A stretch of 64,000 nt of DNA, taken from Rubricoccus marinus (GTDB lineage: Bacteria > Bacteroidota > Rhodothermia > Rhodothermales > Rubricoccaceae). The notes beneath the pieces were generated by a model that worked only from the letters and a program-made list of their open reading frames with translations, was not told the DNA's origin and searched no databases. Positions 57,733 to 64,000 of this stretch are shown one piece after another; the first letter of the stretch is position 1, and every line of letters starts with the position of its first letter. Location: positions 942,515-1,006,514 of the forward strand of contig NZ_MQWB01000001.1 of the NCBI RefSeq assembly GCF_002257665.1, read 5' to 3'. The translations under genes were made by a program, and so were the position numbers.

Positions 57733-58320
57733 ATGACAACGATTTACTGGTTTTGCCTCGGCGGCGGCCTCGCGTTTTCTCTGCTCCTGGTTCTGCTGGA
57801 TGGCCTCCTCGACGGCGCGCTGGAAGCGCTCGACGGCGCCATCGACGCGTTCGACATCGACGGCGTGTTCGACCCGCTCTCGTTCGTCGCGGGTCTGACC
57901 GTCTTCGGCGGCGCCGGGCTCGTTCTCGACGAATACGTCGGGCTGGGCACCACGCCAGAGGTCGTCATCGCCGCGGCCGTCGGGCTGGTTTCCGCGGTGG
58001 CGCTCCACCTGGTCTACGTCAAGCCGATGAAGCAGAGCGAGAACAGCACGGGCTTCTCCCAGGCGGAGTACGTCGGCAAGACCGGCGAGGCGAACACGAG
58101 CATCCCCGCCAGCGGCTACGGGGAGGTGGTCGTCAAGATGGGCGCCAGCACGACGTTCCAGACCGCAGCCTCGTTTGACGGCTCGCTCATCCCCGACAGC
58201 ACGCCCATCGTCGTGGTAGAGGTCGCCCGCGATGGCACGCTGCTCGTCGCGCCGCTCACGCAAGAGGAGCACTCGCCTCTGGCGGAGGCGCCGCCCGCCC
58301 GCCTTCAGACCGGCGTGTGA
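57733..58320 (+). CDS. NfeD-like (YuaF-type) membrane protein, flotillin partner
   Basis: The 195-residue protein has three membrane helices (about 4-25, 48-70 and 80-100) and a C-terminal OB-fold-like domain (about 115-180; Y-V-G-K-T-G-E-A, S-G-Y-G-E-V-V-V-K and V-V-V-E-V-A-R-D-G-T-L-L-V). That is the YuaF/NfeD short form, which in Bacillus is encoded with flotillin and controls membrane fluidity regions. The flotillin gene follows after 78 bp on the same strand. The ATG at 57733 is used since the first helix starts directly after it. Confidence 0.84.
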   Translation: MTTIYWFCLGGGLAFSLLLVLLDGLLDGALEALDGAIDAFDIDGVFDPLSFVAGLTVFGGAGLVLDEYVGLGTTPEVVIAAAVGLVSAVALHLVYVKPMKQSENSTGFSQAEYVGKTGEANTSIPASGYGEVVVKMGASTTFQTAASFDGSLIPDSTPIVVVEVARDGTLLVAPLTQEEHSPLAEAPPARLQTGV

Positions 58321-58398
58321 TCCCCGCCTCTCGCGCCGAGAGCGCGCCAGAGGCCTGTCTTTTGATTTTCCGTATTCCCTTTCAGTCCCCCTACAGTC

Positions 58399-59952
58399 AT
58401 GCTAGAGCTTCTCGGAATCGGTGGCATCGTCGGCATTGTCGTCGTCGTCACGGTCGTCCTCCTCATCATCCTCGTCGCGAGCCGGTACAAGACGGTCTCG
58501 CCGGATGAGGCCATGATCATCACCGGCGCCGCGCTGGGCGGCAAGAACGTCCTCACGGACGAGAGCGCCCGCCGCGTCAAGATCATCCGCGGTGGCGGCG
58601 CCTTTATCGTGCCCATCGTGCAGCAGAAGGAGTACATCTCGCTGCTCTCGCACAAGCTCGATGTCTCCACGCCAGAGGTCTACACGTCCGAGGGCGTGCC
58701 GGTCCTGACGGACGGCGTGGCGGTGATCAAGGTCGGCTCGTCCGTAGAGGACGTGGCGACGGCCGCCGAGCAGTTCCTGGGCAAGCCCGACGAGGAGCTC
58801 CGCGCCGAGGCCCGGGAGGTCTTGGAGGGCCACCTGCGCGCCATCCTGGGCACGCTGACCGTGGAGGAGGTGTATCGCAACCGCGACAAGTTCGCGCAAG
58901 AGGTGCAGTCCGTCGCCGCCCGCGACCTGAAGAAGATGGGGCTCCAGATCGTGAGCTTCACCATCAAGGACGTGCGCGACAAGAACGGCTACTTGGAAGC
59001 GCTCGGACGCCCGCGCATCGCCGCCATCAAGCGCGACGCCGACATCGCCGAGGCCGAGGCTACGCGCGACGCCCGCATCAAAAAAGCCAACGCGGACGAG
59101 GAGGGCCAGAAGGCGGAGCTGATCCGCGACACGAACGTCGCCGAAGCCAACAAGGCGAAAGAGCTGAAGGTCGCCGCGTTTAAGCAGGAGCAGGACACCG
59201 CGAAGGCGTCCGCCGACCTCGCGTACTCCGTCCAGGAGGCGATCTCTCAGAAGGCCGTGGTCGAGGAGCAGATGCAGGTCGAGCTCGTGCGCAAGGAGCG
59301 CGAGGTGGACCTGGAGAAGCTGGAGATCGTGCGCCGCGAGAACCAGTACGACTCCGAGGTCAAGAAAAAGGCCGACGCCGACCGTTACGCCGTGGAGCAG
59401 TCCGCGGAGGCGAGCAAGCTGCAGCAGATGCGCCGCGCCGAGGCTCGCCAGTTCGAGATCGAGGCCGAGGCGAAGGCAAAGGCCGAGGCCAAGCGCCTGG
59501 ACGGCCAGGCCGTCGGTGACGCGACACGCGCCGAGGGCCTCGCCCAGGCCGACGTGATCCGCCAGCGCGGTCTCGCCGAGGCCGAGGCTAAGGAGAAGCT
59601 CGCCGAGGCGTTCGAGAAGTTCGGCGAGGCCGCGGTCTTGGACCTGCTTGCCAAGATGATGCCCGACCTCGCGAGAGAGATCGCCGCGCCTCTGGCGTCG
59701 ATCGACAAGCTCACGGTCGTGGACACCGGCGGCGGCGAGGGCGTCGGGCGCCTGACGAACACCGTCGCGCAGCTCATGGCGACGACGCCGGAGCTCGTCA
59801 AGGGCATCACCGGCGTCGACCTCGGCGCGATGGCGAACCGCCTCACAAGCGAACGCCAGGAACCGACCGCCAAGCCGGCCGCCTCTGGCGACGGCGCCTC
59901 CTCCACGCCAGCGCTCTCGACGGGCGCGGCGCCAGAGGCGGACGAAGCCTAG
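58399..59952 (+). CDS. flotillin family protein
   Basis: The 517-residue protein has an N-terminal membrane hairpin or helix (about 5-28), an SPFH/band-7 domain (about 30-210; V-S-P-D-E-A-M-I-I-T-G and F-T-I-K-D-V-R-D), and a long Ala/Glu/Lys coiled coil (about 215-430) with many E-A-E-A-K repeats, followed by the flotillin C-domain. It forms oligomeric membrane scaffolds. The Ala/Pro-rich tail carries two iterated words, whereas the SPFH and coiled-coil parts have none for about 1 kb. It is encoded with the NfeD-like gene upstream and, only 4 bp later, the first of four small membrane proteins. Confidence 0.92.
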   Translation: MLELLGIGGIVGIVVVVTVVLLIILVASRYKTVSPDEAMIITGAALGGKNVLTDESARRVKIIRGGGAFIVPIVQQKEYISLLSHKLDVSTPEVYTSEGVPVLTDGVAVIKVGSSVEDVATAAEQFLGKPDEELRAEAREVLEGHLRAILGTLTVEEVYRNRDKFAQEVQSVAARDLKKMGLQIVSFTIKDVRDKNGYLEALGRPRIAAIKRDADIAEAEATRDARIKKANADEEGQKAELIRDTNVAEANKAKELKVAAFKQEQDTAKASADLAYSVQEAISQKAVVEEQMQVELVRKEREVDLEKLEIVRRENQYDSEVKKKADADRYAVEQSAEASKLQQMRRAEARQFEIEAEAKAKAEAKRLDGQAVGDATRAEGLAQADVIRQRGLAEAEAKEKLAEAFEKFGEAAVLDLLAKMMPDLAREIAAPLASIDKLTVVDTGGGEGVGRLTNTVAQLMATTPELVKGITGVDLGAMANRLTSERQEPTAKPAASGDGASSTPALSTGAAPEADEA

Positions 59953-59956
59953 GCCG

Positions 59957-60250
59957 ATGGGATACGCTTGGGGCTCGTTCCACAAGCACCCCGACTACCG
60001 GCGCACGCGCCGGCGGTCGGCGGTGGCGACGGAACAGCTCCAGGCGGCTCTCCGCGAGGAGACCGGCGACGAGCGGCCTCTGGCGCCAGAGGCCAGCGCC
60101 GAGGCTCGCGCGGCGCGCGAGCGGTACCTCGGCCGGCGGCGGAGCCGCCAGAGGTCGGGGCGGCTCGGCGAAGCGCTGACATCGCTCGGCCTCGTCTTGC
60201 TCGTGGTCGCCGTCGTGCTGGGCGCCATCGCCAAGCTGGGTTGGATCTGA
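59957..60250 (+). CDS. small membrane protein 1 of the RHRDRR-motif cluster
   Basis: The 97-residue protein has a basic cytoplasmic start, M-G-Y-A-W-G-S-F-H-K-H-P then R-R-T-R-R-R-S-A-V-A-T-E-Q-L-Q-A-A-L, a Glu/Ala/Pro linker holding a full iterated palindrome, and one C-terminal membrane helix (about 74-95). Its first 35 residues align with those of the three following genes (M-G, R-x-R-R-R/S, T/A-x-x-L/F-x-x-A-L). It starts 4 bp after the flotillin stop, so it is in that operon. No function is known to me. Confidence 0.68.
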   Translation: MGYAWGSFHKHPDYRRTRRRSAVATEQLQAALREETGDERPLAPEASAEARAARERYLGRRRSRQRSGRLGEALTSLGLVLLVVAVVLGAIAKLGWI

Positions 60251-60531
60251 TGGGTGGCTACGGATACCGGAAACCTGCGAAGCCACGCCATAGGGAACGC
60301 CGGTCTGGCCGCGCTACCGCGCGCTTCCAAGAAGCGCTCGACGGTCCTGTGAACACCGACACGCCTCTGGCGCCAGAGGCCTACGAGCGCGCGAAGGCGA
60401 GCCGTGAGAGACACGCGCGCCGTCGGCCGGAGAGCACGGTGGAGGACGAGACCGAGGAAGTCTTGGTGGCGGTCGGGGCGGTTGTCGCCCTCCTCCTCAT
60501 ATTCTTGATGGGCATCGCGTTTGCGAGCTAG
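60250..60531 (+). CDS. small membrane protein 2 of the RHRDRR-motif cluster
   Basis: The 93-residue protein has M-G-G-Y-G-Y then P-R-H-R-E-R-R-S-G-R-A-T-A-R-F-Q-E-A-L near its start, a polar linker with an iterated palindrome (L-A-P-E-A), and a C-terminal membrane helix (about 70-91). The start codon shares one base with the stop of the previous gene (TGATG), so translation is coupled. It is a shortened paralogue of its neighbours. Confidence 0.68.
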   Translation: MGGYGYRKPAKPRHRERRSGRATARFQEALDGPVNTDTPLAPEAYERAKASRERHARRRPESTVEDETEEVLVAVGAVVALLLIFLMGIAFAS

Positions 60532-60543
60532 CAAGGAGAAAAC

Positions 60544-61107
60544 ATGGGCATCGCACCACATCGCAACCCGATCAACGCGCGGCACCGGGACCGGCGCTCA
60601 GGGCACCAAACGCGCTTGCTGCGCGACGCTCTGAGGGATCAGCCGTGGGAGGGCTCATCGGCAGGGAGGACCCCTCTGGCGCCAGAGGCTGAGCGCCACC
60701 AGGGGCCGACCGGATGGGCGCTGAAACGCCGCCGTGCCGTGCAAGCTGTGCGCCTCCGGCACGCCCCCAGCATCATTGGAGCACTCCTGCTTCTCGCGGT
60801 GCTCGTTGTCGTGGCCTTTGGCCTGCGCGACATGGCGCAGCCTCGTGATCTCCTGCCTCTGGCGGAGAATCGGGAGGCTTATGACGCGCTCGCAGACTTC
60901 GGCGCGCGCGGCGAGGCGCCGGGCCAAACCAGGACGCCCGCGCCAGAGGCGGTCCGTCTCGGGCGGGAGCTGCGGGTGTACCGCGTGGTGGAGGACGAGG
61001 AGGGAACGATCGTGATGATCCCGCGCTCAGGGCTCAAGCTTCAATACGCACGTTACCAGAATGGGGCGTGGGATACCGGGAAGTTGCCATTTTCAACATC
61101 TGACTGA
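60544..61107 (+). CDS. membrane protein 3 of the RHRDRR-motif cluster
   Basis: The 187-residue protein begins M-G-I-A-P-H and carries A-R-H-R-D-R-R-S-G-H-Q-T-R-L-L-R-D-A-L, a linker with a full iterated palindrome, a central membrane helix (about 76-95; L-L-L-L-A-V-L-V-V-V-A-F-G-L) and a 90-residue C-terminal part that should lie outside the cytoplasm. The tail ends in a small beta-like segment (V-Y-R-V-V-E-D-E-E-G-T-I-V-M-I). It follows gene 2 by 12 bp. Confidence 0.68.
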   Translation: MGIAPHRNPINARHRDRRSGHQTRLLRDALRDQPWEGSSAGRTPLAPEAERHQGPTGWALKRRRAVQAVRLRHAPSIIGALLLLAVLVVVAFGLRDMAQPRDLLPLAENREAYDALADFGARGEAPGQTRTPAPEAVRLGRELRVYRVVEDEEGTIVMIPRSGLKLQYARYQNGAWDTGKLPFSTSD

Positions 61108-61125
61108 GGCGTTTCGCCAGAGGCC

Positions 61126-61689
61126 ATGGGATTCGCGTCCAGGTCGCACATGACCCCCGATCCTCGCCATCGCGACCGGCGGGGTGCCGCTGCCACGCGG
61201 CAGCTTCGGAAGGCGTTCGTGGATCGGCTGCCCGATCCCGGCTCTGCGCCCGACCCCGAGCGTGCGGGGGCCTTTGCGAAGCGCCGCGTGAGCCGCTGGC
61301 GCCGGCTGCGGCGGCGGTGGGTCCACGTTCTCACGGGCACGAGCGTCGTGGTGGCATTGACTCTGCTCATCGTCGCACTCCGCCCTACACCCTTCCCGGC
61401 AACGTTCACGTCTGTCCGGATTGAGAACAACAGCGCACAGCATCACTACGGCGTCGCGCTCGAGAATGACGGCCGGGAGTATTTCGTCGGCTTCGTCGCG
61501 AGAGGAGAGACGCTGAGCTACGCGGTGCGGAGCATCCGGCCCGAGGGGCTCGCCCTCAGCCTCTCGGACCGCGTGGTCGCGCGGTGCTGCGAGGTCCCGC
61601 CAGAGGCCTCGGAGGTGATCGTGTTCCAACTCGCCGACGATCCGGCCTCTGGCGAGAGCCTGGGGACCGTTGTCAGCCGTCCGAAGTGA
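61126..61689 (+). CDS. membrane protein 4 of the RHRDRR-motif cluster
   Basis: The 187-residue protein begins M-G-F-A-S-R and carries P-R-H-R-D-R-R-G-A-A-A-T-R-Q-L-R-K-A-F, a basic stretch (R-R-W-R-R-L-R-R-R-W), one membrane helix (about 72-90), and an outer beta-rich domain with a single C-C pair (V-A-R-C-C-E-V). It follows gene 3 by 18 bp and ends the run. It converges on a small gene at 61694. The ATG at 61126 is preferred over the one at 61150 because the M-G start is shared by the cluster. Confidence 0.68.
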   Translation: MGFASRSHMTPDPRHRDRRGAAATRQLRKAFVDRLPDPGSAPDPERAGAFAKRRVSRWRRLRRRWVHVLTGTSVVVALTLLIVALRPTPFPATFTSVRIENNSAQHHYGVALENDGREYFVGFVARGETLSYAVRSIRPEGLALSLSDRVVARCCEVPPEASEVIVFQLADDPASGESLGTVVSRPK

Positions 61690-61693
61690 GCGG

Positions 61694-61963
61694 CTACGGC
61701 GCCAGAGGCACCAGCTCTCCGTTCGGCCCGACGGTCATCCCGTCTGGCGGCGGCGTGCTCGGGAAGTTGGAGATCGGGACCGAGCCGTCCCAGTCGTTGG
61801 GCACGTAGTGCGAGTGCCCGCCGTGCGAGATCGCGATGTAGCCCTTGGGCGAGACCACGCCCGTGTCGCTCGTGCGCAGGCCCAGCGCGTCCATCAGCAC
61901 GAAAACGAGCAGCAGCGCGATGGCGGCGAAAAGCACGGTGCGGACCTTCTGGCGCGTCGTCAT
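61694..61963 (-). CDS. small membrane-anchored hypothetical protein
   Basis: The 89-residue protein has one N-terminal membrane helix (about 9-26; V-L-F-A-A-I-A-L-L-L-V-F-V-L) and a short outer part with I-A-I-S-H-G-G-H-S-H-Y-V-P and a Pro-rich end. The His-rich H-G-G-H-S-H could bind a metal, but nothing more is known. It starts 15 bp from the divergent gluconokinase and ends 4 bp from membrane protein 4. The open frame upstream only mirrors gluconokinase. Confidence 0.6.
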   Translation of the reverse strand: MTTRQKVRTVLFAAIALLLVFVLMDALGLRTSDTGVVSPKGYIAISHGGHSHYVPNDWDGSVPISNFPSTPPPDGMTVGPNGELVPLAP

Positions 61964-61978
61964 GGTTCGGGGTGCGAG

Positions 61979-62521
61979 ATGCAGAAGTCTACAGCCCCCT
62001 CTGGCAGCCCGGCGCGAAGCGTCCGCGGAAACCCCCGCGTGATCGTCGTGGCCGGTCCGTCCGGCTCGGGCAAGACCACGTTGGGGCGCGCCCTCGCGGC
62101 GCACCTCGGCTGGGCGTTCGAGGACGCCGACGACTACCACGCGCCAGAGGCCGTCGCCAAGATGGGCGCGGGCAAAGGGCTCACCGACGCCGACCGCGCG
62201 CCGTGGCTGGACCGCCTCGCGGCGCTGATCCAGGAGCGCGCCACCCTCGGACCGCCGACCGTTCTCTCGTGCTCGGCCCTCACGCGCGCCTACCGCGAGC
62301 GCCTCACCCGTGCGGCCTCTGGCGTCGCCCTCGTCTGGCTCGCCGTTCCCGAACACCTCTTGCGCCAGAGGCTGACGTCTCGGCCCGGGCACTTCGCGGG
62401 CGCGGCGCTCCTGCCAAGCCAACTCGCGACGGTCGAACCGCTCGCATCAGAAGAAGGGCTCGCGCTCGACGGCTCGCGGCCTCTGACGGCACTCGTGCGG
62501 GAGGTCGCAGCCTGGGTCTAG
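61979..62521 (+). CDS. gntK: gluconokinase
   Basis: The 180-residue protein is a P-loop carbohydrate kinase of the GntK/thermoresistant gluconokinase type: V-A-G-P-S-G-S-G-K-T-T-L-G near residue 30, D-A-D-D-Y-H-A-P-E-A-V-A-K-M about 55, and V-L-S-C-S-A-L-T-R-A-Y-R and H-F-A-G-A-A-L-L-P-S-Q-L after it. It makes 6-phosphogluconate from gluconate with ATP. The motif P-E-A within the substrate-binding loop is also an iterated word, tolerated because homologues have P-x-x-N/A-x-x-K-M there. The ATG at 61979 fits the family start plus a short leader. The stop overlaps that of the convergent gene by four bases. Confidence 0.9.
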   Translation: MQKSTAPSGSPARSVRGNPRVIVVAGPSGSGKTTLGRALAAHLGWAFEDADDYHAPEAVAKMGAGKGLTDADRAPWLDRLAALIQERATLGPPTVLSCSALTRAYRERLTRAASGVALVWLAVPEHLLRQRLTSRPGHFAGAALLPSQLATVEPLASEEGLALDGSRPLTALVREVAAWV

Positions 62522-62916
62522 ACCCGCTCGCGCCCAGCGGCCTGGGGCGTCGCGCTCTCCGCCAGAGGCGCCGTCTCGGGAGCGCTCTGCTCGCCTCGGG
62601 CGACCATCTGCCGGATGCGCTCGGCATCGGCCGCCTCCCGCTCGCGGCGCTCCAGCGCTTCGAGCCGCGCGTCGATGTCGAGCACGGTCCGGGCGTCCAT
62701 CTCGTCCTCGGACGACCGCGCCACGCGCCGCTTCGCGAGAGGCTCGTCGCGCCCTTTGCGGCGGCCGAACACGACGACGCCGTTGATCGCAGCCGTCACC
62801 ATCGCGAGCATGGACGTGACCATGAGCACGTCGGTGTCGACGGACGCCACACCCATAAAGGCGAAAAAGAGCAGGATGGCGTTGATCGCGAGGAGAAGCC
62901 AGTCGGGGAGTTTCAT
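62518..62916 (-). CDS. small two-helix membrane protein with coiled-coil tail
   Basis: The 132-residue protein has two membrane helices (about 5-22 and 30-48; L-L-L-A-I-N-A-I-L-L-F-F-A-F and V-T-S-M-L-A-M-V-T-A-A) and a cytoplasmic tail with a charged helix (A-R-L-E-A-L-E-R-R-E-R-E-A). I do not recognise a family. It is convergent with gluconokinase, overlapping its stop, and lies 60 bp downstream of a palindrome at the end of the barrel gene. The ATG at 62916 opens the first helix. Confidence 0.65.
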   Translation of the reverse strand: MKLPDWLLLAINAILLFFAFMGVASVDTDVLMVTSMLAMVTAAINGVVVFGRRKGRDEPLAKRRVARSSEDEMDARTVLDIDARLEALERREREAADAERIRQMVARGEQSAPETAPLAESATPQAAGRERV

Positions 62917-62975
62917 GCCGGGGTGAGGTGGCGTGTAGGGGACCCGGTTGCGGACGGCGCCTGGGCTCCGAAGTT

Positions 62976-62995
62976 GCGCCAGAGGCCTCTGGCGC
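62976..62995. repeat. 20-bp reverse-forward palindrome at a stop codon
   Basis: GCGCCAGAGGCCTCTGGCGC is a perfect palindrome that abuts the stop of the minus-strand barrel gene at 62996. The transcript end would fold here. No T-run follows. Confidence 0.9.
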
Positions 62996-63535
62996 CTAAA
63001 ACGCGTAGCGCAGCGCGAGGCCGACCGAGCTGGCGTCGACGGTGTCGCCGGTCTTCGCCGTGTACTCCATCCACGTGTAGCTGAGGGAGAACAGGCTGTA
63101 GCCGGCCTCGACCGTCGCGCCAAAGGCCGGATCGAACGACACGTCCTGGACGAAGCCGCCGCCGCTCAGCTTGGTGCCGACGTGCGCCACCGCGCCTGCT
63201 CCGATCTCCACGTCTGGAGCCACGCGGAAGGAGCCCACGACCTCGACGGGAAAGCGCACGATGCGCGTATTCGCGTTGCTGGACGCGTTGAAGAGCGCCT
63301 TCACGCCAGCGGTCGCGCGCGCGCTAAGTGGCGAGGTGGCAGATGGGCGGAGGAGAATGCCTCCCGCGATGGTGCCGCCCTGGCCCGCCGTGAGCGTCTG
63401 CGTGTCGCCGTCCTCGTATGTCAGCTCTACCACGTCGTCACCGCCGAACTCGAGCGCGAGTTCGATCAACGGAGAAACTGTCTGGCCCAGAGCGACTGCC
63501 GGAAGGAGTAGAAGGCCAAGAAGGAGGAGGCGCAT
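62996..63535 (-). CDS. outer-membrane beta-barrel-like protein
   Basis: The 179-residue protein has a signal peptide (about 1-18, A-V-A-L-G-Q) and then alternating strands typical of small outer-membrane barrels ([31 protein letters not shown]), ending with a strand that closes in Phe (G-L-A-L-R-Y-A-F), the common C-terminal signal of barrel insertion. The ATG at 63535 opens the signal peptide. It lies 110 bp after the aldolase gene on the same strand, past two terminator-like hairpins. Confidence 0.78.
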   Translation of the reverse strand: MRLLLLGLLLLPAVALGQTVSPLIELALEFGGDDVVELTYEDGDTQTLTAGQGGTIAGGILLRPSATSPLSARATAGVKALFNASSNANTRIVRFPVEVVGSFRVAPDVEIGAGAVAHVGTKLSGGGFVQDVSFDPAFGATVEAGYSLFSLSYTWMEYTAKTGDTVDASSVGLALRYAF

Positions 63536-63561
63536 GCGAGAAGTGGGCAAGGGGGGATACA

Positions 63562-63590
63562 GCAAAGCCCCCCGAGCGCGTGCTCGGGGG
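63562..63590 (-). terminator. intrinsic-like terminator after the aldolase gene
   Basis: On the minus strand CCCCCGAGC - ACGC - GCTCGGGGG forms a 9-bp stem, followed by a short CTTTGCTG stretch. It lies about 55 bp past the aldolase stop and 27 bp before the barrel start. Together with the palindrome at 63620 it makes a two-step 3' end. Confidence 0.7.
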
Positions 63591-63606
63591 ACTCTGTTCG
63601 AGGCGG

Positions 63607-63637
63607 CAAATGTAAAAGCGCCTCTGGCGCCAGAGGC
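63607..63637 (-). terminator. terminator of the aldolase gene built on the 18-bp palindrome
   Basis: On the minus strand the palindrome GCCTCTGGCGCCAGAGGC (63620-63637) is followed by GCTTTTACATTTG, and five A residues precede it on that strand (T-run 63642-63646 on plus). It sits 7 bp past the aldolase stop. This is the clearest case where the iterated-word palindrome itself is the terminator stem. Confidence 0.85.
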
Positions 63638-63644
63638 CTGGTTT

Positions 63645-64000
63645 TTAAGCGATGGTGATGCTCTCGTCCAGGTACACGTCTTGGATGGCCTGGAGGATCT
63701 CGACGCCCTCGTTCATGGGCTTCTGGAACGCCTTGCGGCCCGAGATGAGGCCCATGCCGCCGGCGCGCTTGTTGATGACCGCCGTGCGGACCGCCTGCGC
63801 CATGTCGTTGGCGCCGGAGCCGCCGCCGGAGTTGATGAGCCCCGCGCGGCCCATGAACCCGTTGGCGACCTGGTAGCGCGTGAGATCGATGGGGTGGTCG
63901 CTCGTGAGCTCGGAGTAGATCCGCTCGTCCAGCTTGCCGTAGGAGGAGTCGCCGGTGTTGAGCGCCTTGAAGCCGCCGTTGGAGGTGGGCTGCTTCTGCT
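63645..64000 (-). CDS. fbaB: class I fructose-bisphosphate aldolase (C-terminal part)
   Basis: Only the last 118 residues are in the window; the gene runs off the right end. The part present shows [60 protein letters not shown] and the end [11 protein letters not shown], all typical of the bacterial class I (FbaB/DhnA) aldolase. It splits fructose 1,6-bisphosphate into two triose phosphates through a Schiff base. The catalytic Lys is expected in the missing part. This conserved stretch has no iterated word. Confidence 0.93.
   Translation of the reverse strand, partial: QKQPTSNGGFKALNTGDSSYGKLDERIYSELTSDHPIDLTRYQVANGFMGRAGLINSGGGSGANDMAQAVRTAVINKRAGGMGLISGRKAFQKPMNEGVEILQAIQDVYLDESITIA

Noticed and set aside
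1-64000. The iterated 9-mer as a CRISPR array
   Set aside because: Copies are dispersed at irregular distances, in both orientations and inside genes, with no regular spacer; no cas gene is present.
1-64000. The iterated 9-mer as a restriction-modification target
   Set aside because: The word itself is not a palindrome, and selection normally removes such targets instead of multiplying them. Only the paired forms create GGCGCC or AGGCCT, and most copies are single. No methylase gene is in the window.
1-64000. Prophage, integron or insertion sequence
   Set aside because: I found no transposase, integrase, phage structural gene or flanking direct repeat. Only small non-autonomous repeats and the DUF559 unit look mobile.

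Overview
The window is about two-thirds G+C, gene-dense, and almost free of mobile elements. The gene content suggests a marine Bacteroidota/Rhodothermota-type bacterium close to Rubricoccus or Rubrivirga. The signs are secreted proteins with C-terminal type IX secretion (T9SS) sorting domains, lamin-tail, FG-GAP and beta-helix surface proteins, ClpC, a YfdC-like FNT channel, an ECF sigma factor paired with a TPR-bearing Ser/Thr kinase, flotillin/NfeD, and little visible Shine-Dalgarno signal before starts. The assignment is inferred from family content, not from a search.

The most striking feature is not a gene. A 9-bp word, GCCTCTGGC, and its reverse complement GCCAGAGGC recur through the whole window in both orientations. 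My hand count of the 8-bp cores is about 125 forward and about 135 reverse, or one every ~250 bp, where composition predicts only a few. The word lies in coding and non-coding DNA alike, in every frame (encoding A-S-G, P-L-A, L-W-R, A-P-E-A, A-R-G or R-Q-R). Between genes it often forms the perfect 18-bp palindrome GCCTCTGGCGCCAGAGGC, or the reverse arrangement, right at stop codons, and twice in plausible intrinsic terminators. This is how DNA uptake sequences look in Pasteurellaceae and Neisseria, so I propose a candidate uptake-signal (or HIP1-like) system in this lineage.

Layout: 0-5.7 kb holds a PQQ-type dehydrogenase lipoprotein, a DUF559 nuclease flanked by inverted REP-like repeats, RNase R, a GNAT acetyltransferase and a HIT protein. 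5.8-11 kb is a plus-strand run of two lipoproteins, a DsbD-type thiol reductase and a redoxin lipoprotein. 11-18 kb has an FNT channel, an MFS carrier and a giant sialate O-acetylesterase/beta-helix/T9SS protein whose 5' half is lower in G+C and lacks the iterated word. 18-24 kb has tRNA-Gly with its own promoter and terminator, a NUDIX hydrolase, a rhomboid protease, a minimal T9SS-tail protein and iscA-clpC. 24-32.7 kb runs on the minus strand: lamin-tail protein, SH3 lipoprotein, M20 amidohydrolase, YbdK-type ligase, an unknown protein, and a DUF3037-HipA-like kinase pair.

32.8-42.4 kb has an orphan FecCD/binding-protein pair, a lipid kinase, CorA, an FG-GAP protein and a beta-propeller lipoprotein. 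42.4-44.8 kb is a minus-strand operon of a PHA_gran_rgn protein, an EcsC protein and three divergent helical paralogues. 45-56.5 kb has a VWA protein, CheB, TrhO, a beta-helix protein, rsmA-mgtE, the sigma factor/kinase pair and an Ntn-hydrolase-like protein. 56.5-64 kb has an aldo/keto reductase, an NfeD-flotillin pair followed by four small membrane proteins sharing an R-H-R-[DE]-R-R N-terminal motif, gluconokinase, an outer-membrane barrel-like protein and the 3' end of class I fructose-bisphosphate aldolase.
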